In this document: positions 41,375-48,640 of the stretch, piece by piece | Layout: the number at the start of each line of letters is the position of its first letter | Numbering within the stretch: the stretch's first letter is position 1 | Assembly: GCA_964569265.1 (NCBI GenBank) | Contig: CAZMTO010000013.1 | Location: 1 to 48,692, forward strand | Length of the DNA: 48,692 nt | Origin: Avidehalobacter sp964569265 | GTDB taxonomy: Bacteria; Bacillota; Dehalobacteriia; UBA4068; UBA4997 | Reading direction: 5' to 3' | Position numbers and translations under genes: made by a program | The notes under the pieces: generated by a model | What the model was told of the DNA's origin: nothing | What the model saw: the letters and a program-made list of their open reading frames with translations, nothing else | Database searches by the model: none

Positions 41375-44035
41375 ATGACAAATAATTGCGAACAGACATT
41401 TAAAATACAGGATTTGACCTTTTTTTACCCGGAACAGGCCGAACCAACCCTGCGTAACGTAAATTTAACGGTAAATGCCGGTGATTTTTTGGTGTTGTGC
41501 GGGCCAAGCGGCTGCGGTAAATCTACCTTGCTGCGGCAGTTAAAAACGGTGATGGCACCGCACGGGCGGCGTGACGGGCGGCTGTTGTTTGAGGGCACCC
41601 CGATAGACGAGCTTGACCAGCGAGAACAGTCGCAGCGCATAGGTTATGTGCAGCAAAGTCCGGATAACCAGATTGTGACGGATAAGGTATGGCACGAACT
41701 GGCCTTTGGGCTGGAAAGTTTAGGCTACGATACCCCGACTATCAGGCGGCGTGTGGCAGAAATGGCCAGCTTTTTTGGTATACAAACGTGGTTTTATAAA
41801 AATGTTACCGAACTTTCCGGTGGGCAAAAGCAGTTGCTTAATTTGGCGTCGGTAATGGCTATGCAGCCCAGTGTGCTGATTTTGGACGAGCCGACGAGCC
41901 AGTTAGACCCGATAGCGGCCAGCGATTTTTTGGCGACGGTGGGCAAAATAAACCGCGAGCTTGGCACTACCGTAATTTTAACCGAACACCGCCTGGAAGA
42001 AGCACTGCCTTTGGCTAACGCCGTGGCTGTAATGGACGGCGGCAAAATACTTTGCACCGGCAGTCCGCAGCAGGTAGGTCTGGCGATAAAAGAACAAGGG
42101 CACGCTATGTTTTTGGCAATGCCTACGGCAATGCGTATTTGGGCGGCTACACCCAACAACCTGCCTTGCCCGATAACCGTACGCGAGGGGCGTGATTGGC
42201 TGGCTGAATTTACCAAAAGCGCCCCCGTTGGTGATATACCCCCGGCGGAGATACACAGCTACCCCGATGAAGTTGCCATCAAGGGGAGCGAATTGTGGTT
42301 TAAATATGACAAAGATTTGCCGGACGTAGTAAAGGGGCTTAATGTAAGTGTTAAAAAAGGCGAGTTTTTGGCTCTGCTGGGCGGCAACGGCACCGGTAAA
42401 ACCACCAGCCTTAAAATTTTGGCGGGGCTGCTAAAGCCCTACCGCGGCGAGGTTAGCATAAACGGCAGTGTGGGCGTGCTGCCGCAAAACCCGCAAACCC
42501 TGTTCGTTAAAAAATCGGTGCGAGAAGATTTGTATGAAATTTTAAAGGAACAAAAGCTGTCGGCAGAGCGCAAGGATGCTATGGTGGCGCGTATTGTGCA
42601 GCTTTGCCGGCTGGAAAAATTTTTGGACAGGCACCCCTATGATATATCGGGCGGCGAACAGCAGCGGGCGGCTTTGGCCAAGGTGCTGCTTTTAGACCCG
42701 AAAATTTTGCTGCTGGACGAGCCTACCAAGGGTTTAGATGCGGAATTTAAGCAGATTTTTGCCGAAATTATGCAGGTGCTGCTGCGGCGCGGCGTAACCG
42801 TGCTTATGGTAAGTCACGATATTGAGTTTTGTGCGCGTTATGCTCACCGCTGTGCCCTGTTTTTTGACGGCAGTATTGTGGCTGACGGTAGCCCGCGTGA
42901 GTTCTTCAGCGGCAACAATTTTTATACAACATCGGCCAACCGTATGGCCAGAACCTGGTTGCCTGCCGCCGTTACGCCGGAAGAAGTTATTTTTGCTTTG
43001 GGTGGTAAGCTGCCGCCAAAGCCGGAGCTGCCGGCGGACGATTATGAGCTGCCGGATATACCTGAGGATAACCCCAACGCCAAGCCGACTAAGCTGCCGT
43101 GGTGGCGCAAGCTGCTGGCCGCGGTATCGGGGGCAACGGCGCTGGTGTTGTTGGTAAAAATTTTGGGTATTACCGATTTGACGGCATTGGTGCAGGATGA
43201 CGGTATGACCGGTATGGCAGTAAACCAGTTGCCTATGTATGCGGTGTTTATTGCGGCGCTGCTGGTATTTGCGCTGGCCATAAGCCGCAAAAGCAACCGG
43301 CCGGATTATTTGCTGCAAACACCCACCGAACGGCGCAAACTATCGGCGCGCACTATGGTGGCAACGGCGTTAATTTTGCTGATGATACCCTTTACGCTGT
43401 TTATTGGGCAGTTTTATTTGCAGGGGCAAAAGTATTATTTTATATCGCTGCTGGTGCTGTTAGAATGTATGCTGCCGTTCTTTTTGATATTTGAAGGGCG
43501 TAAGCCTCAGGCGCGCGAGCTGGTGGTTATAGCCGTGTTATGCGCTATTGCCGTGGCCGGGCGTGCGGCGTTTTTTATGCTGCCGCAGTTTAAGCCTGTT
43601 ATGGCACTTACCATAATTGCCGGGGTGGCATTTGGCGGCGAGGCCGGCTTTTTGGTGGGCGCTATGACGATGTTGGCTTCTAACGTGATGTTTGGGCAGG
43701 GGCCGTGGGCACCTTACCAAATGTTTTGTATGGGCATAATCGGGTTTTTGGCCGGTGTGTTGTTCCGCAAGGGCTGGCTTAGGCGCGGGCGGCTTAGCTT
43801 GTGCATATTTGGTGCATTATCGGCCATTGTTATTTACGGCGGCATTATTAACCCGGCCAAGGCGCTTATTTGGTCAACCGATGTTAATTGGGGGCTTATT
43901 TTGTCGTATTATGTAACCGGCTTGCCCTTTGACTGCATACAGGCGGCGGCTACGTGGTTTTTTTTGTGGTTTGCAGCCGAACCAATGCTGGAAAAGTTAG
44001 ACCGTATCAAGGTAAAATACGGCCTGATAGAATAA
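41375..44035 (+). CDS. Fused ECF transporter: two ATPases plus S component
   Basis: One 886-residue chain carries three normally separate ECF subunits. ATPase 1 (about residues 1-245) has GPSGCGKST, LSGGQKQLLN and VLILDEPTSQLD. ATPase 2 (about 300-530) has GGNGTGKTT, ISGGEQQRAALAKVLLLD and ILLLDEPTKGLD. A Pro-rich linker leads to a C-terminal membrane part (about 570-886) with roughly eight to ten hydrophobic segments. It includes ALTIIAGVAFGGEAGFLVGA and FGQGPWAPYQMFCMGIIGFLAG, typical of ECF S components. Control by a cobalamin riboswitch points to a cobalamin S component (CbrT-like in role). Expected to be an inner-membrane ATP-driven importer together with EcfT. Confidence 0.9.
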   Translation: MTNNCEQTFKIQDLTFFYPEQAEPTLRNVNLTVNAGDFLVLCGPSGCGKSTLLRQLKTVMAPHGRRDGRLLFEGTPIDELDQREQSQRIGYVQQSPDNQIVTDKVWHELAFGLESLGYDTPTIRRRVAEMASFFGIQTWFYKNVTELSGGQKQLLNLASVMAMQPSVLILDEPTSQLDPIAASDFLATVGKINRELGTTVILTEHRLEEALPLANAVAVMDGGKILCTGSPQQVGLAIKEQGHAMFLAMPTAMRIWAATPNNLPCPITVREGRDWLAEFTKSAPVGDIPPAEIHSYPDEVAIKGSELWFKYDKDLPDVVKGLNVSVKKGEFLALLGGNGTGKTTSLKILAGLLKPYRGEVSINGSVGVLPQNPQTLFVKKSVREDLYEILKEQKLSAERKDAMVARIVQLCRLEKFLDRHPYDISGGEQQRAALAKVLLLDPKILLLDEPTKGLDAEFKQIFAEIMQVLLRRGVTVLMVSHDIEFCARYAHRCALFFDGSIVADGSPREFFSGNNFYTTSANRMARTWLPAAVTPEEVIFALGGKLPPKPELPADDYELPDIPEDNPNAKPTKLPWWRKLLAAVSGATALVLLVKILGITDLTALVQDDGMTGMAVNQLPMYAVFIAALLVFALAISRKSNRPDYLLQTPTERRKLSARTMVATALILLMIPFTLFIGQFYLQGQKYYFISLLVLLECMLPFFLIFEGRKPQARELVVIAVLCAIAVAGRAAFFMLPQFKPVMALTIIAGVAFGGEAGFLVGAMTMLASNVMFGQGPWAPYQMFCMGIIGFLAGVLFRKGWLRRGRLSLCIFGALSAIVIYGGIINPAKALIWSTDVNWGLILSYYVTGLPFDCIQAAATWFFLWFAAEPMLEKLDRIKVKYGLIE

Positions 44036-44062
44036 CAAACGTATTCAATATGTGATAATAAA

Positions 44063-44103
44063 AACAGAGAGCTGACCGCGGTGGTTGGCTCTCTGTTGTT
44101 TTT
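44063..44103. terminator. Bidirectional terminator between ECF operon and MerR gene
   Basis: AACAGAGAGCTGACC pairs with GGTTGGCTCTCTGTT (15 bp, two G-U pairs), with T runs on both strands. Confidence 0.85.
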
Positions 44104-44116
44104 GCTGCAAATATGG

Positions 44117-44554
44117 CTATTTATGTGCCCTTTCATAAGCAAGGCGTATATCTTCGGGCAGGTCGTCTGGTATCATTGCCCGCAGGGTAGCTTCGTCGTT
44201 GGTTTGTATGGCCTGTTCGTAAAACCAGCATTTAAACTTCAGCATATCCATCACCTTAGTCAGATGATCAATTTCAGCTTGTACGGCGGCCATTTGCTTT
44301 ATAAACAGACTGTGCCGCTGCTGGTAGGTGGCGGGGCCTTCTACGCACCAGTCCATATAATTTTTAATATCTTTGATTTCCAGCCCCGATCTTTTTAAAC
44401 AGTCGATAATGCGCAGGGCTTCAATTTCGGTATCGCCAAATTGCCGTATGCCGGAGGCCCTTGACATTTTGGGGAATAATCCCTGTTTATCGTAATAGCG
44501 CAGCGTAGAAACCGGCAGCCCGAACATTTTGGCCACCTGACCGATAGTATACAT
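44117..44554 (-). CDS. MerR-family transcriptional regulator
   Basis: A 145-residue regulator with the MerR winged helix (MYTIGQVAKMFGLPVSTLRYYDKQGLFP...SGIRQFGDTEIEALRIIDCLKRSGLEI), then a long dimerisation helix and an aromatic-containing tail (KCWFYEQAIQ). No Cys pattern for metal sensing is visible. The start at 44554 (after CGGGGTG) gives the usual MerR N-terminus; a longer frame to 44620 would lie partly in the promoter leader. It diverges from the TetR gene, so the 170-bp intergenic region may control both. Confidence 0.9.
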   Translation of the reverse strand: MYTIGQVAKMFGLPVSTLRYYDKQGLFPKMSRASGIRQFGDTEIEALRIIDCLKRSGLEIKDIKNYMDWCVEGPATYQQRHSLFIKQMAAVQAEIDHLTKVMDMLKFKCWFYEQAIQTNDEATLRAMIPDDLPEDIRLAYERAHK

Positions 44555-44610
44555 AAAAACACCCCGTTTGCAGTTGTATTTAGCTGAATTTAAGTTTATG
44601 TTATGGCTTA

Positions 44611-44639
44611 ATTTTAGCAAAAGGCAGCAAATATTGCAA
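44611..44639 (-). promoter_or_regulatory. Promoter of the MerR gene
   Basis: Minus strand: TTGCAA (44634-44639), 17-bp spacer, TAAAAT (44611-44616). Confidence 0.65.
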
Positions 44640-44649
44640 GCATAATTGC

Positions 44650-44677
44650 TTGACAGGTGCTAAAGTATGTGTATAAT
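44650..44677 (+). promoter_or_regulatory. Promoter of the TetR gene
   Basis: TTGACA (44650-44655), 16-bp spacer, TATAAT (44672-44677). It is back to back with the MerR promoter. Confidence 0.78.
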
Positions 44678-44724
44678 AAAATGTATGTTATAAAACAGGT
44701 ATTATATTATTAAGGAGAATTGCT

Positions 44725-45294
44725 ATGCCACCCAAACCTAAATATACCAAAGACCAGATTGTTGCCGCCGCGGTAGAAGTTGTAGCGCAAAAGGGGGCAG
44801 ATGCTCTTACTGCCAAAGAGCTTAGTTTGGCACTGGGGACGTCTACCAGCCCGATTTTTACGGTGTTTGATTCGATGCAGCAGGTGCAGGAGGCCGTGCG
44901 CGAGGTTGCTATGCAGCGCTTTGAGGAGTTTGCTGCCGATGCCCGGCAGGATATGCCGTTTTTTAAACAGGTTGGCTTAAAAATGGTGTTTTTTGGTGCC
45001 CAACAGCCCAAGCTGTATCAGTTGCTTTTTATGCAGGAACATAGTCCGGCAACCACCTTTGACGATATATTCAGCGGGTTGGGGCAAACCGCAGTAGCCT
45101 GTATAAAATCTGTGGAGCAGGAGCATGGGCTGCCCCCGGCCAAGGCTAAGCAGGTGTTTGAACATATGTGGATATATACCTTTGGTGTGGGTGCGCTGTG
45201 TGCTACCGGGGCGTGCCATTTTACCGAGGCCGAGCTAAGCGAAAAATTAAGCGCCCAATTTAAGGCTGTTATGCTGCTGGCTGCCGGCCAATAA
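44725..45294 (+). CDS. TetR-family transcriptional regulator
   Basis: A 189-residue regulator. The N-terminal HTH (KDQIVAAAVEVVAQKGADALTAKELSLALGTSTSPIFTVFDSMQ) fits TetR, with the usual 'F' step at SPIFTVF. The C-terminal half is alpha-helical with two Cys near residues 160-165 (GVGALCATGACHF) that could sense a ligand or redox state. The start follows AAGGAG. A terminator follows. Target genes are unknown; its own divergent region with the MerR gene is the first candidate. Confidence 0.88.
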   Translation: MPPKPKYTKDQIVAAAVEVVAQKGADALTAKELSLALGTSTSPIFTVFDSMQQVQEAVREVAMQRFEEFAADARQDMPFFKQVGLKMVFFGAQQPKLYQLLFMQEHSPATTFDDIFSGLGQTAVACIKSVEQEHGLPPAKAKQVFEHMWIYTFGVGALCATGACHFTEAELSEKLSAQFKAVMLLAAGQ

Positions 45295-45332
45295 CCCCTG
45301 CTAAATGGCTGTATGCGGTGGTAAAAGCCGCG

Positions 45333-45376
45333 CACGGGCAGAGGGTTGCCGAATGGTGCGCCCTGCCTGTGTTTTT
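45333..45376 (+). terminator. Terminator of the TetR gene
   Basis: CACGGGCAGAGGG pairs with CCCTGCCTGTG (one bulge, one G-U), followed by TTTTT. Confidence 0.8.
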
Positions 45377-45383
45377 ATAATTA

Positions 45384-45414
45384 GCTTGCAAGATGTTGTA
45401 TAATAAAGTATAAT
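45384..45414 (+). promoter_or_regulatory. Promoter of xpt
   Basis: TTGCAA (45386-45391), 17-bp spacer, TATAAT (45409-45414). GCTTGCAAGAT and ATAAAGTATAAT are shared with the NCS2 permease promoter. The leader (about 48 nt) is too short for a purine riboswitch. Confidence 0.8.
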
Positions 45415-45468
45415 TAAAGGTAATAAATGCTTTAAAATTTAGATATACAGCAAAGGAAGTTGCAAATA

Positions 45469-46050
45469 ATGAATTTTTTAGAAGAAAAGATATTGCGTGA
45501 CGGTATTGTTAAAGAGGGCAATGTACTAAAGGTAGACAGCTTTTTAAATCATCAGATGGATATTGAGCTGTTTAACCAAATGGGGGCAGAATGGAAACGC
45601 CGCTTTGCCGATAAAAATATCAACAAAATTTTAACTATCGAAGCATCGGGTATTGGTATTGCCTGCATTGTGGCGCAGCATTTTGGCGTGCCGGTGGTAT
45701 TTGCCAAAAAATCTCACAGCATTAACTTAGAGGGTGATATGTACACTGCCGAGGTAGAATCGTTTACTCATAAAAACACCAACAAGGTTATTGTAGCTAA
45801 AAAGTTTTTAAGCAAAGATGACCACGTGTTGCTGATAGATGACTTTTTGGCTAACGGCTGTGCTTTGCAGGGGTTAATACAAATTGTGCAAAACGCCGGC
45901 GCTACGGTAGAAGGTATTGGTATTGCCATTGAAAAAGGCTTTCAGCCGGGTGGCCGTATGATAAGAAACCTTGGCTTTCAGTTAGAATCTCTGGCTATTG
46001 TGGACGAAATGGATGCCGGGCAGGGCAGCATTAAATTCAGGGAGCAATAA
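45469..46050 (+). CDS. xpt: Xanthine phosphoribosyltransferase
   Basis: A 193-residue salvage enzyme that converts xanthine and PRPP to XMP. The N-terminal MNFLEEKILRDGIVKEGNVLKVDSFLNHQMD region is typical of Xpt, as are the central KILTIEASGIGIACIVAQ segment and the PRPP loop LLIDDFLANGCALQG. Length matches the family. The ATG at 45469 lies 9 bp after AAGGAAG. It is the last gene of the element; its promoter matches that of the NCS2 permease at the other end, so import and conversion of xanthine are probably co-regulated. Confidence 0.95.
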   Translation: MNFLEEKILRDGIVKEGNVLKVDSFLNHQMDIELFNQMGAEWKRRFADKNINKILTIEASGIGIACIVAQHFGVPVVFAKKSHSINLEGDMYTAEVESFTHKNTNKVIVAKKFLSKDDHVLLIDDFLANGCALQGLIQIVQNAGATVEGIGIAIEKGFQPGGRMIRNLGFQLESLAIVDEMDAGQGSIKFREQ

Positions 46051-46084
46051 GCTGCAATTAAAATTACATAACCCAAAGCTTAGC

Positions 46085-46120
46085 AGCCGAGCCGCCGCAG
46101 TGTGGTTCGGCTTTGCTTTT
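46085..46120 (+). terminator. Terminator of xpt, next to the right element end
   Basis: AGCCGAGCC pairs with GGTTCGGCT, followed by TTGCTTTT. It should stop xpt transcription before the feoB 3' part. Confidence 0.75.
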
Positions 46121-46131
46121 GCCGTTAACAG

Positions 46132-46170
46132 CCAAACAGGCACCTTAGCATCTGCATGGGGTTTGGCTGC
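46132..46170. other. attR: right junction of the serine-recombinase element
   Basis: Inner arm CCAAACAGGCACCTTAGCA (46132-46150), then TC (46151-46152) and TGCATGGGGTTTGG of feoB. The shared core with attL is CATCTGC. Confidence 0.88.
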
Positions 46171-46995
46171 AATGCCGCCGGGGTAGTGGGCTGCCGCATT
46201 ATTGATTCGCCGCGAGAAAGGCTGCTGGCCATACTTACCAACAGCTTTGTGCCGTGTAACGGGCGCTTTCCCACTTTAATATCGCTGCTGATGATGTTTT
46301 TTGTGGGGGTATCGGGTGGCTGGCTGGCCGGGCTGGGGGCTGCGGCGGTGCTTACGGGGCTTATTGTTGTGGCCATAGGGGCAACGCTGCTGGTAACCGC
46401 CGTGCTGTCATCTACCGTGTTAAAGGGTGTGCCATCGGCCTTTGCGCTGGAGCTGCCATCGTATCGGCGGCCGCAAATATTAAACACGCTGGTGCGTTCT
46501 ATGCTGGACAGAACAATTTTTGTGTTGGGGCGTGCGGTGGCGGCAGCGGCACCTGCCGGACTGCTTATTTGGCTGCTGGCAAACGTTTATTGGGGTGATG
46601 TTACGTTGCTGGCACATTTGGCCGCAGTGTTAAACCCGCTTGGCTCTTTGCTGGGGATAGACGGCGTTATTTTGCTGGCTTTTATTTTGGGGCTGCCCGC
46701 TAACGAAATTGTGGTGCCGATAATGCTGATGTGTTATTTGGCCGAGGGCACGCTGGTAGATATGGTTAATTTGGCAGATATGAAGCTGCTGCTGCTGCAA
46801 AACGGCTGGACACCGCTTACAGCGGCCTGTATGCTGGTATTTATGCTGTTCCATTGGCCGTGCGCCACCACGCTGCTAACCATCCGTAAAGAAACCGCCA
46901 GCCTTAAATGGACACTGTTAGCGGCGCTGCTGCCAACAGCTATCGGTGTAAGTGCCTGTTTTTTTCTTAATTTGTTGGGCAGCGTGTTTATGTAG
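46156..46995 (+). CDS. feoB: Ferrous iron transporter FeoB, C-terminal part (gene interrupted)
   Basis: 279 residues that continue the FeoB of 32204-33511 exactly and in frame. The part begins MGFGCNAAGVVGCRIIDSPRERL, with NSFVPCNGRFPTL soon after, the conserved Gate/core motifs of FeoB, followed by about six membrane helices and ending LGSVFM. Together the halves make a 715-residue protein of normal FeoB length. There is no ribosome site before the ATG at 46156 and a terminator lies upstream, so this part is probably not expressed while the element is integrated. Confidence 0.93.
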   Translation: MGFGCNAAGVVGCRIIDSPRERLLAILTNSFVPCNGRFPTLISLLMMFFVGVSGGWLAGLGAAAVLTGLIVVAIGATLLVTAVLSSTVLKGVPSAFALELPSYRRPQILNTLVRSMLDRTIFVLGRAVAAAAPAGLLIWLLANVYWGDVTLLAHLAAVLNPLGSLLGIDGVILLAFILGLPANEIVVPIMLMCYLAEGTLVDMVNLADMKLLLLQNGWTPLTAACMLVFMLFHWPCATTLLTIRKETASLKWTLLAALLPTAIGVSACFFLNLLGSVFM

Positions 46996-47015
46996 GTGTG
47001 TTAATATGCTAAAAT

Positions 47016-47046
47016 AAACGGTAGACAGGATTGTCTGCCGTTTTTA
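47016..47046 (+). terminator. Terminator of feoB
   Basis: AAACGGTAGACA pairs with TGTCTGCCGTTT (one mismatch), followed by a T run. Confidence 0.8.
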
Positions 47047-47157
47047 ATTTGTTATAAAAAATATAAAATAAAGTGAACCAAAGCTTTGGCCGCAGGCTCT
47101 TATATATAGACGCGTCTGAAAGATAGGTTAAAATAATGGCGAAGGGTGGGGGATTAA

Positions 47158-47721
47158 ATGGACGATGCAGCTTTGGTAAAGGCATTTTTGGCCGGTGACA
47201 GCACTGCCTTTGCCGAATTGTACGAACGTTATAAAACCCCGGCTCTGCGCACTGCATTTTTGATAGTGGGCAACAGCAGCGACAGCGAAAACGTGTTGCA
47301 GGATACCTTTGTTAAGGTGTGGCAAAGTTTGGGCAGCCTAAAAAACGCGGAACATTTTAAGCCGTGGTTTATGCGCATATTGGTGCGCACCGCGTGGGAA
47401 TATTGCCGCAAGCAGGGCCGTGAACAGCCGGTTGCCGATGTGTGGGAGCAAAAAGCGCCGCCTGTAGACGAAGGCTCGCTGCTGGAGCAGGTTTTGCAGA
47501 CCGAACGGCATAACGAGCTGTGGGCTGCCATAAACAGCTTGGATGTAAAGCAGCGCACGGTTATTGTTTTGTATTATTACAGCGAAATGAGCGTGGCGGA
47601 AATAGCGGCAGCCACCGGGGCATATTCCGGAACAGTAAAATCTCGGCTGTTTGCCGCCCGCAGGCAGCTAAGGCGCTTGTTAACCGCAGATACATTAAAG
47701 TGCAGGGAGGTACAGCAATGA
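47158..47721 (+). CDS. ECF-type RNA polymerase sigma factor
   Basis: A 187-residue sigma-70 family factor with region 2 (DSTAFAELYERYKTPALRTAF...SENVLQDTFVKVWQSL) and region 4 (LWAAINSLDVKQRTVIVLYYYSEMSVAEIAAATGAYSGTVKSRLFAAR), with no region 3, as in ECF sigma factors. The linker carries a short acidic/proline stretch. Its stop overlaps the next gene's start (ATGA, 47718-47721), the usual layout for a sigma/anti-sigma pair. A perfect palindrome AGACGCGTCT lies 40 bp upstream (47108-47117). The signal is unknown. Confidence 0.93.
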   Translation: MDDAALVKAFLAGDSTAFAELYERYKTPALRTAFLIVGNSSDSENVLQDTFVKVWQSLGSLKNAEHFKPWFMRILVRTAWEYCRKQGREQPVADVWEQKAPPVDEGSLLEQVLQTERHNELWAAINSLDVKQRTVIVLYYYSEMSVAEIAAATGAYSGTVKSRLFAARRQLRRLLTADTLKCREVQQ

Positions 47722-48530
47722 AACATAATACAATGCTTGAGCAGGATATAAAGCAGGCTATGCATACTCACGCCGACTGCCTTAACGTATCGGCGGCGGC
47801 TGAGCAGCGTATGTGGGCAAAAATTGAACAATTACAACAGGAAGATCTTAAAAAGGAGCGATATAAGATGAAAAAATTCAGTGTAAAGTTGGTGGCTACG
47901 GTGTGCGCAGTGTTTGCTTTTTCAGCAGTGTCGGTGCTGGCGGCCGGTGGCGTACTCAGTGGCTGGGTAGGCGGCAATATTTACGGCACTGACGTTGCGA
48001 GTTATACGGCAATGGAAAATAAGCTGCTGCCGCAGTTAGACTACAGCCCCAATGTAACAGCAGAATTTGCTAACGGCTACAAGTTCGACAAGGCGAATCT
48101 TGGTAAGTTTACGGCAATGGACGAAAACCATAATGCCTTTGGCCCAGAATATACCTCGCTGGATGTGCGCTATACCATGGCCGACGGCCTGCCGATAAAT
48201 CTGAGCATAAGCAACGAGCCGCAGGTTATAACCGAGCCTTTGCCCGGAGAGCCGACATCGGTTACCCGTACTGTGGGTGATGTCGTGCTTAGTTATCAGG
48301 CGATGCCCTATAAGTTTGTACCCCCGGGCTATGAGCTGAGCGAAGATGAGCAGGCACTGTCAGAAAGCGGCGCCCTGCAGATATCTGTTGGCAGCGACGA
48401 GGTGGAAGAAACTATTTGCTGCGGCGTAACCTGGCGCGTTAATGACGTAAATTACTACCTTTTTGGCTGGGATTTGCAGCTTGGCGCCGAAGCTATGCTG
48501 GATATGGCTGAAGAATTGCTGGCACAGTAA
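47718..48530 (+). CDS. Probable anti-sigma / membrane-anchored regulator
   Basis: A 270-residue protein overlapping the sigma factor gene by 4 bases, with ribosome site GGGAGG. The first 50 residues are charged and helical (DIKQAMHTHADCLNVSAAAEQRMWAKIEQLQQ), suitable for binding a sigma factor. One membrane helix (about residues 56-75, VKLVATVCAVFAFSAVSVLAAGG) leads to a 190-residue extracytoplasmic domain resembling DUF4367-type sensor domains. No zinc-type HxxxCxxC motif is seen. The anti-sigma role is inferred from overlap and topology. Confidence 0.78.
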   Translation: MKHNTMLEQDIKQAMHTHADCLNVSAAAEQRMWAKIEQLQQEDLKKERYKMKKFSVKLVATVCAVFAFSAVSVLAAGGVLSGWVGGNIYGTDVASYTAMENKLLPQLDYSPNVTAEFANGYKFDKANLGKFTAMDENHNAFGPEYTSLDVRYTMADGLPINLSISNEPQVITEPLPGEPTSVTRTVGDVVLSYQAMPYKFVPPGYELSEDEQALSESGALQISVGSDEVEETICCGVTWRVNDVNYYLFGWDLQLGAEAMLDMAEELLAQ

Positions 48531-48540
48531 ACCTTTGCAC

Positions 48541-48586
48541 CTAAAGCAGCCCTTGCTAAATGCGGCAGGGCTGCTTTAGTATTTTA
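48541..48586 (+). terminator. Terminator of the sigma/anti-sigma operon
   Basis: CTAAAGCAGCCCT (48541-48553) and AGGGCTGCTTTAG (48567-48579) pair perfectly over 13 bp, followed by TATTTT. Confidence 0.85.
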
Positions 48587-48600
48587 TTTGCAAAAAAATA

Positions 48601-48629
48601 TTGACTTTTGCCGACGAGTATGCTAAAAT
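48601..48629 (+). promoter_or_regulatory. Promoter of the tRNA-Ala gene
   Basis: TTGACT (48601-48606), 17-bp spacer, TAAAAT (48624-48629), 12 bp before the tRNA. Confidence 0.8.
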
Positions 48630-48640
48630 ATAACTCACTT

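Larger units (their letters stand above)
33507..46152. mobile_element. 12.6-kb integrative element inserted in feoB (large serine recombinase)
   Basis: The element is bounded by CATCTGC at both ends and separates two in-frame halves of one feoB gene. It carries a large serine recombinase at the left edge, a small overlapping upstream gene, a decayed SLH-protein remnant, an NCS2 permease, a probable cobalamin capture and ECF uptake system, MerR and TetR regulators, and xpt. No conjugation, replication or capsid genes are seen, so it is either mobilised by other means, a decayed larger element, or a domesticated excision switch. Its base composition looks like the surrounding chromosome, suggesting a related donor. 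Confidence 0.9.

Noticed and set aside
45295..45468. Possible purine riboswitch before xpt
   Set aside because: The leader after the promoter is only about 48 nt and the conserved purine riboswitch loops are absent.
33507..46152. Element considered as a conjugative or phage-type element
   Set aside because: No relaxase, type IV secretion, replication, capsid or terminase genes lie between the two ends.
46156..46995. Independent 279-residue membrane protein gene
   Set aside because: It lacks a ribosome site and is an exact in-frame continuation of the FeoB part at 32204-33511.
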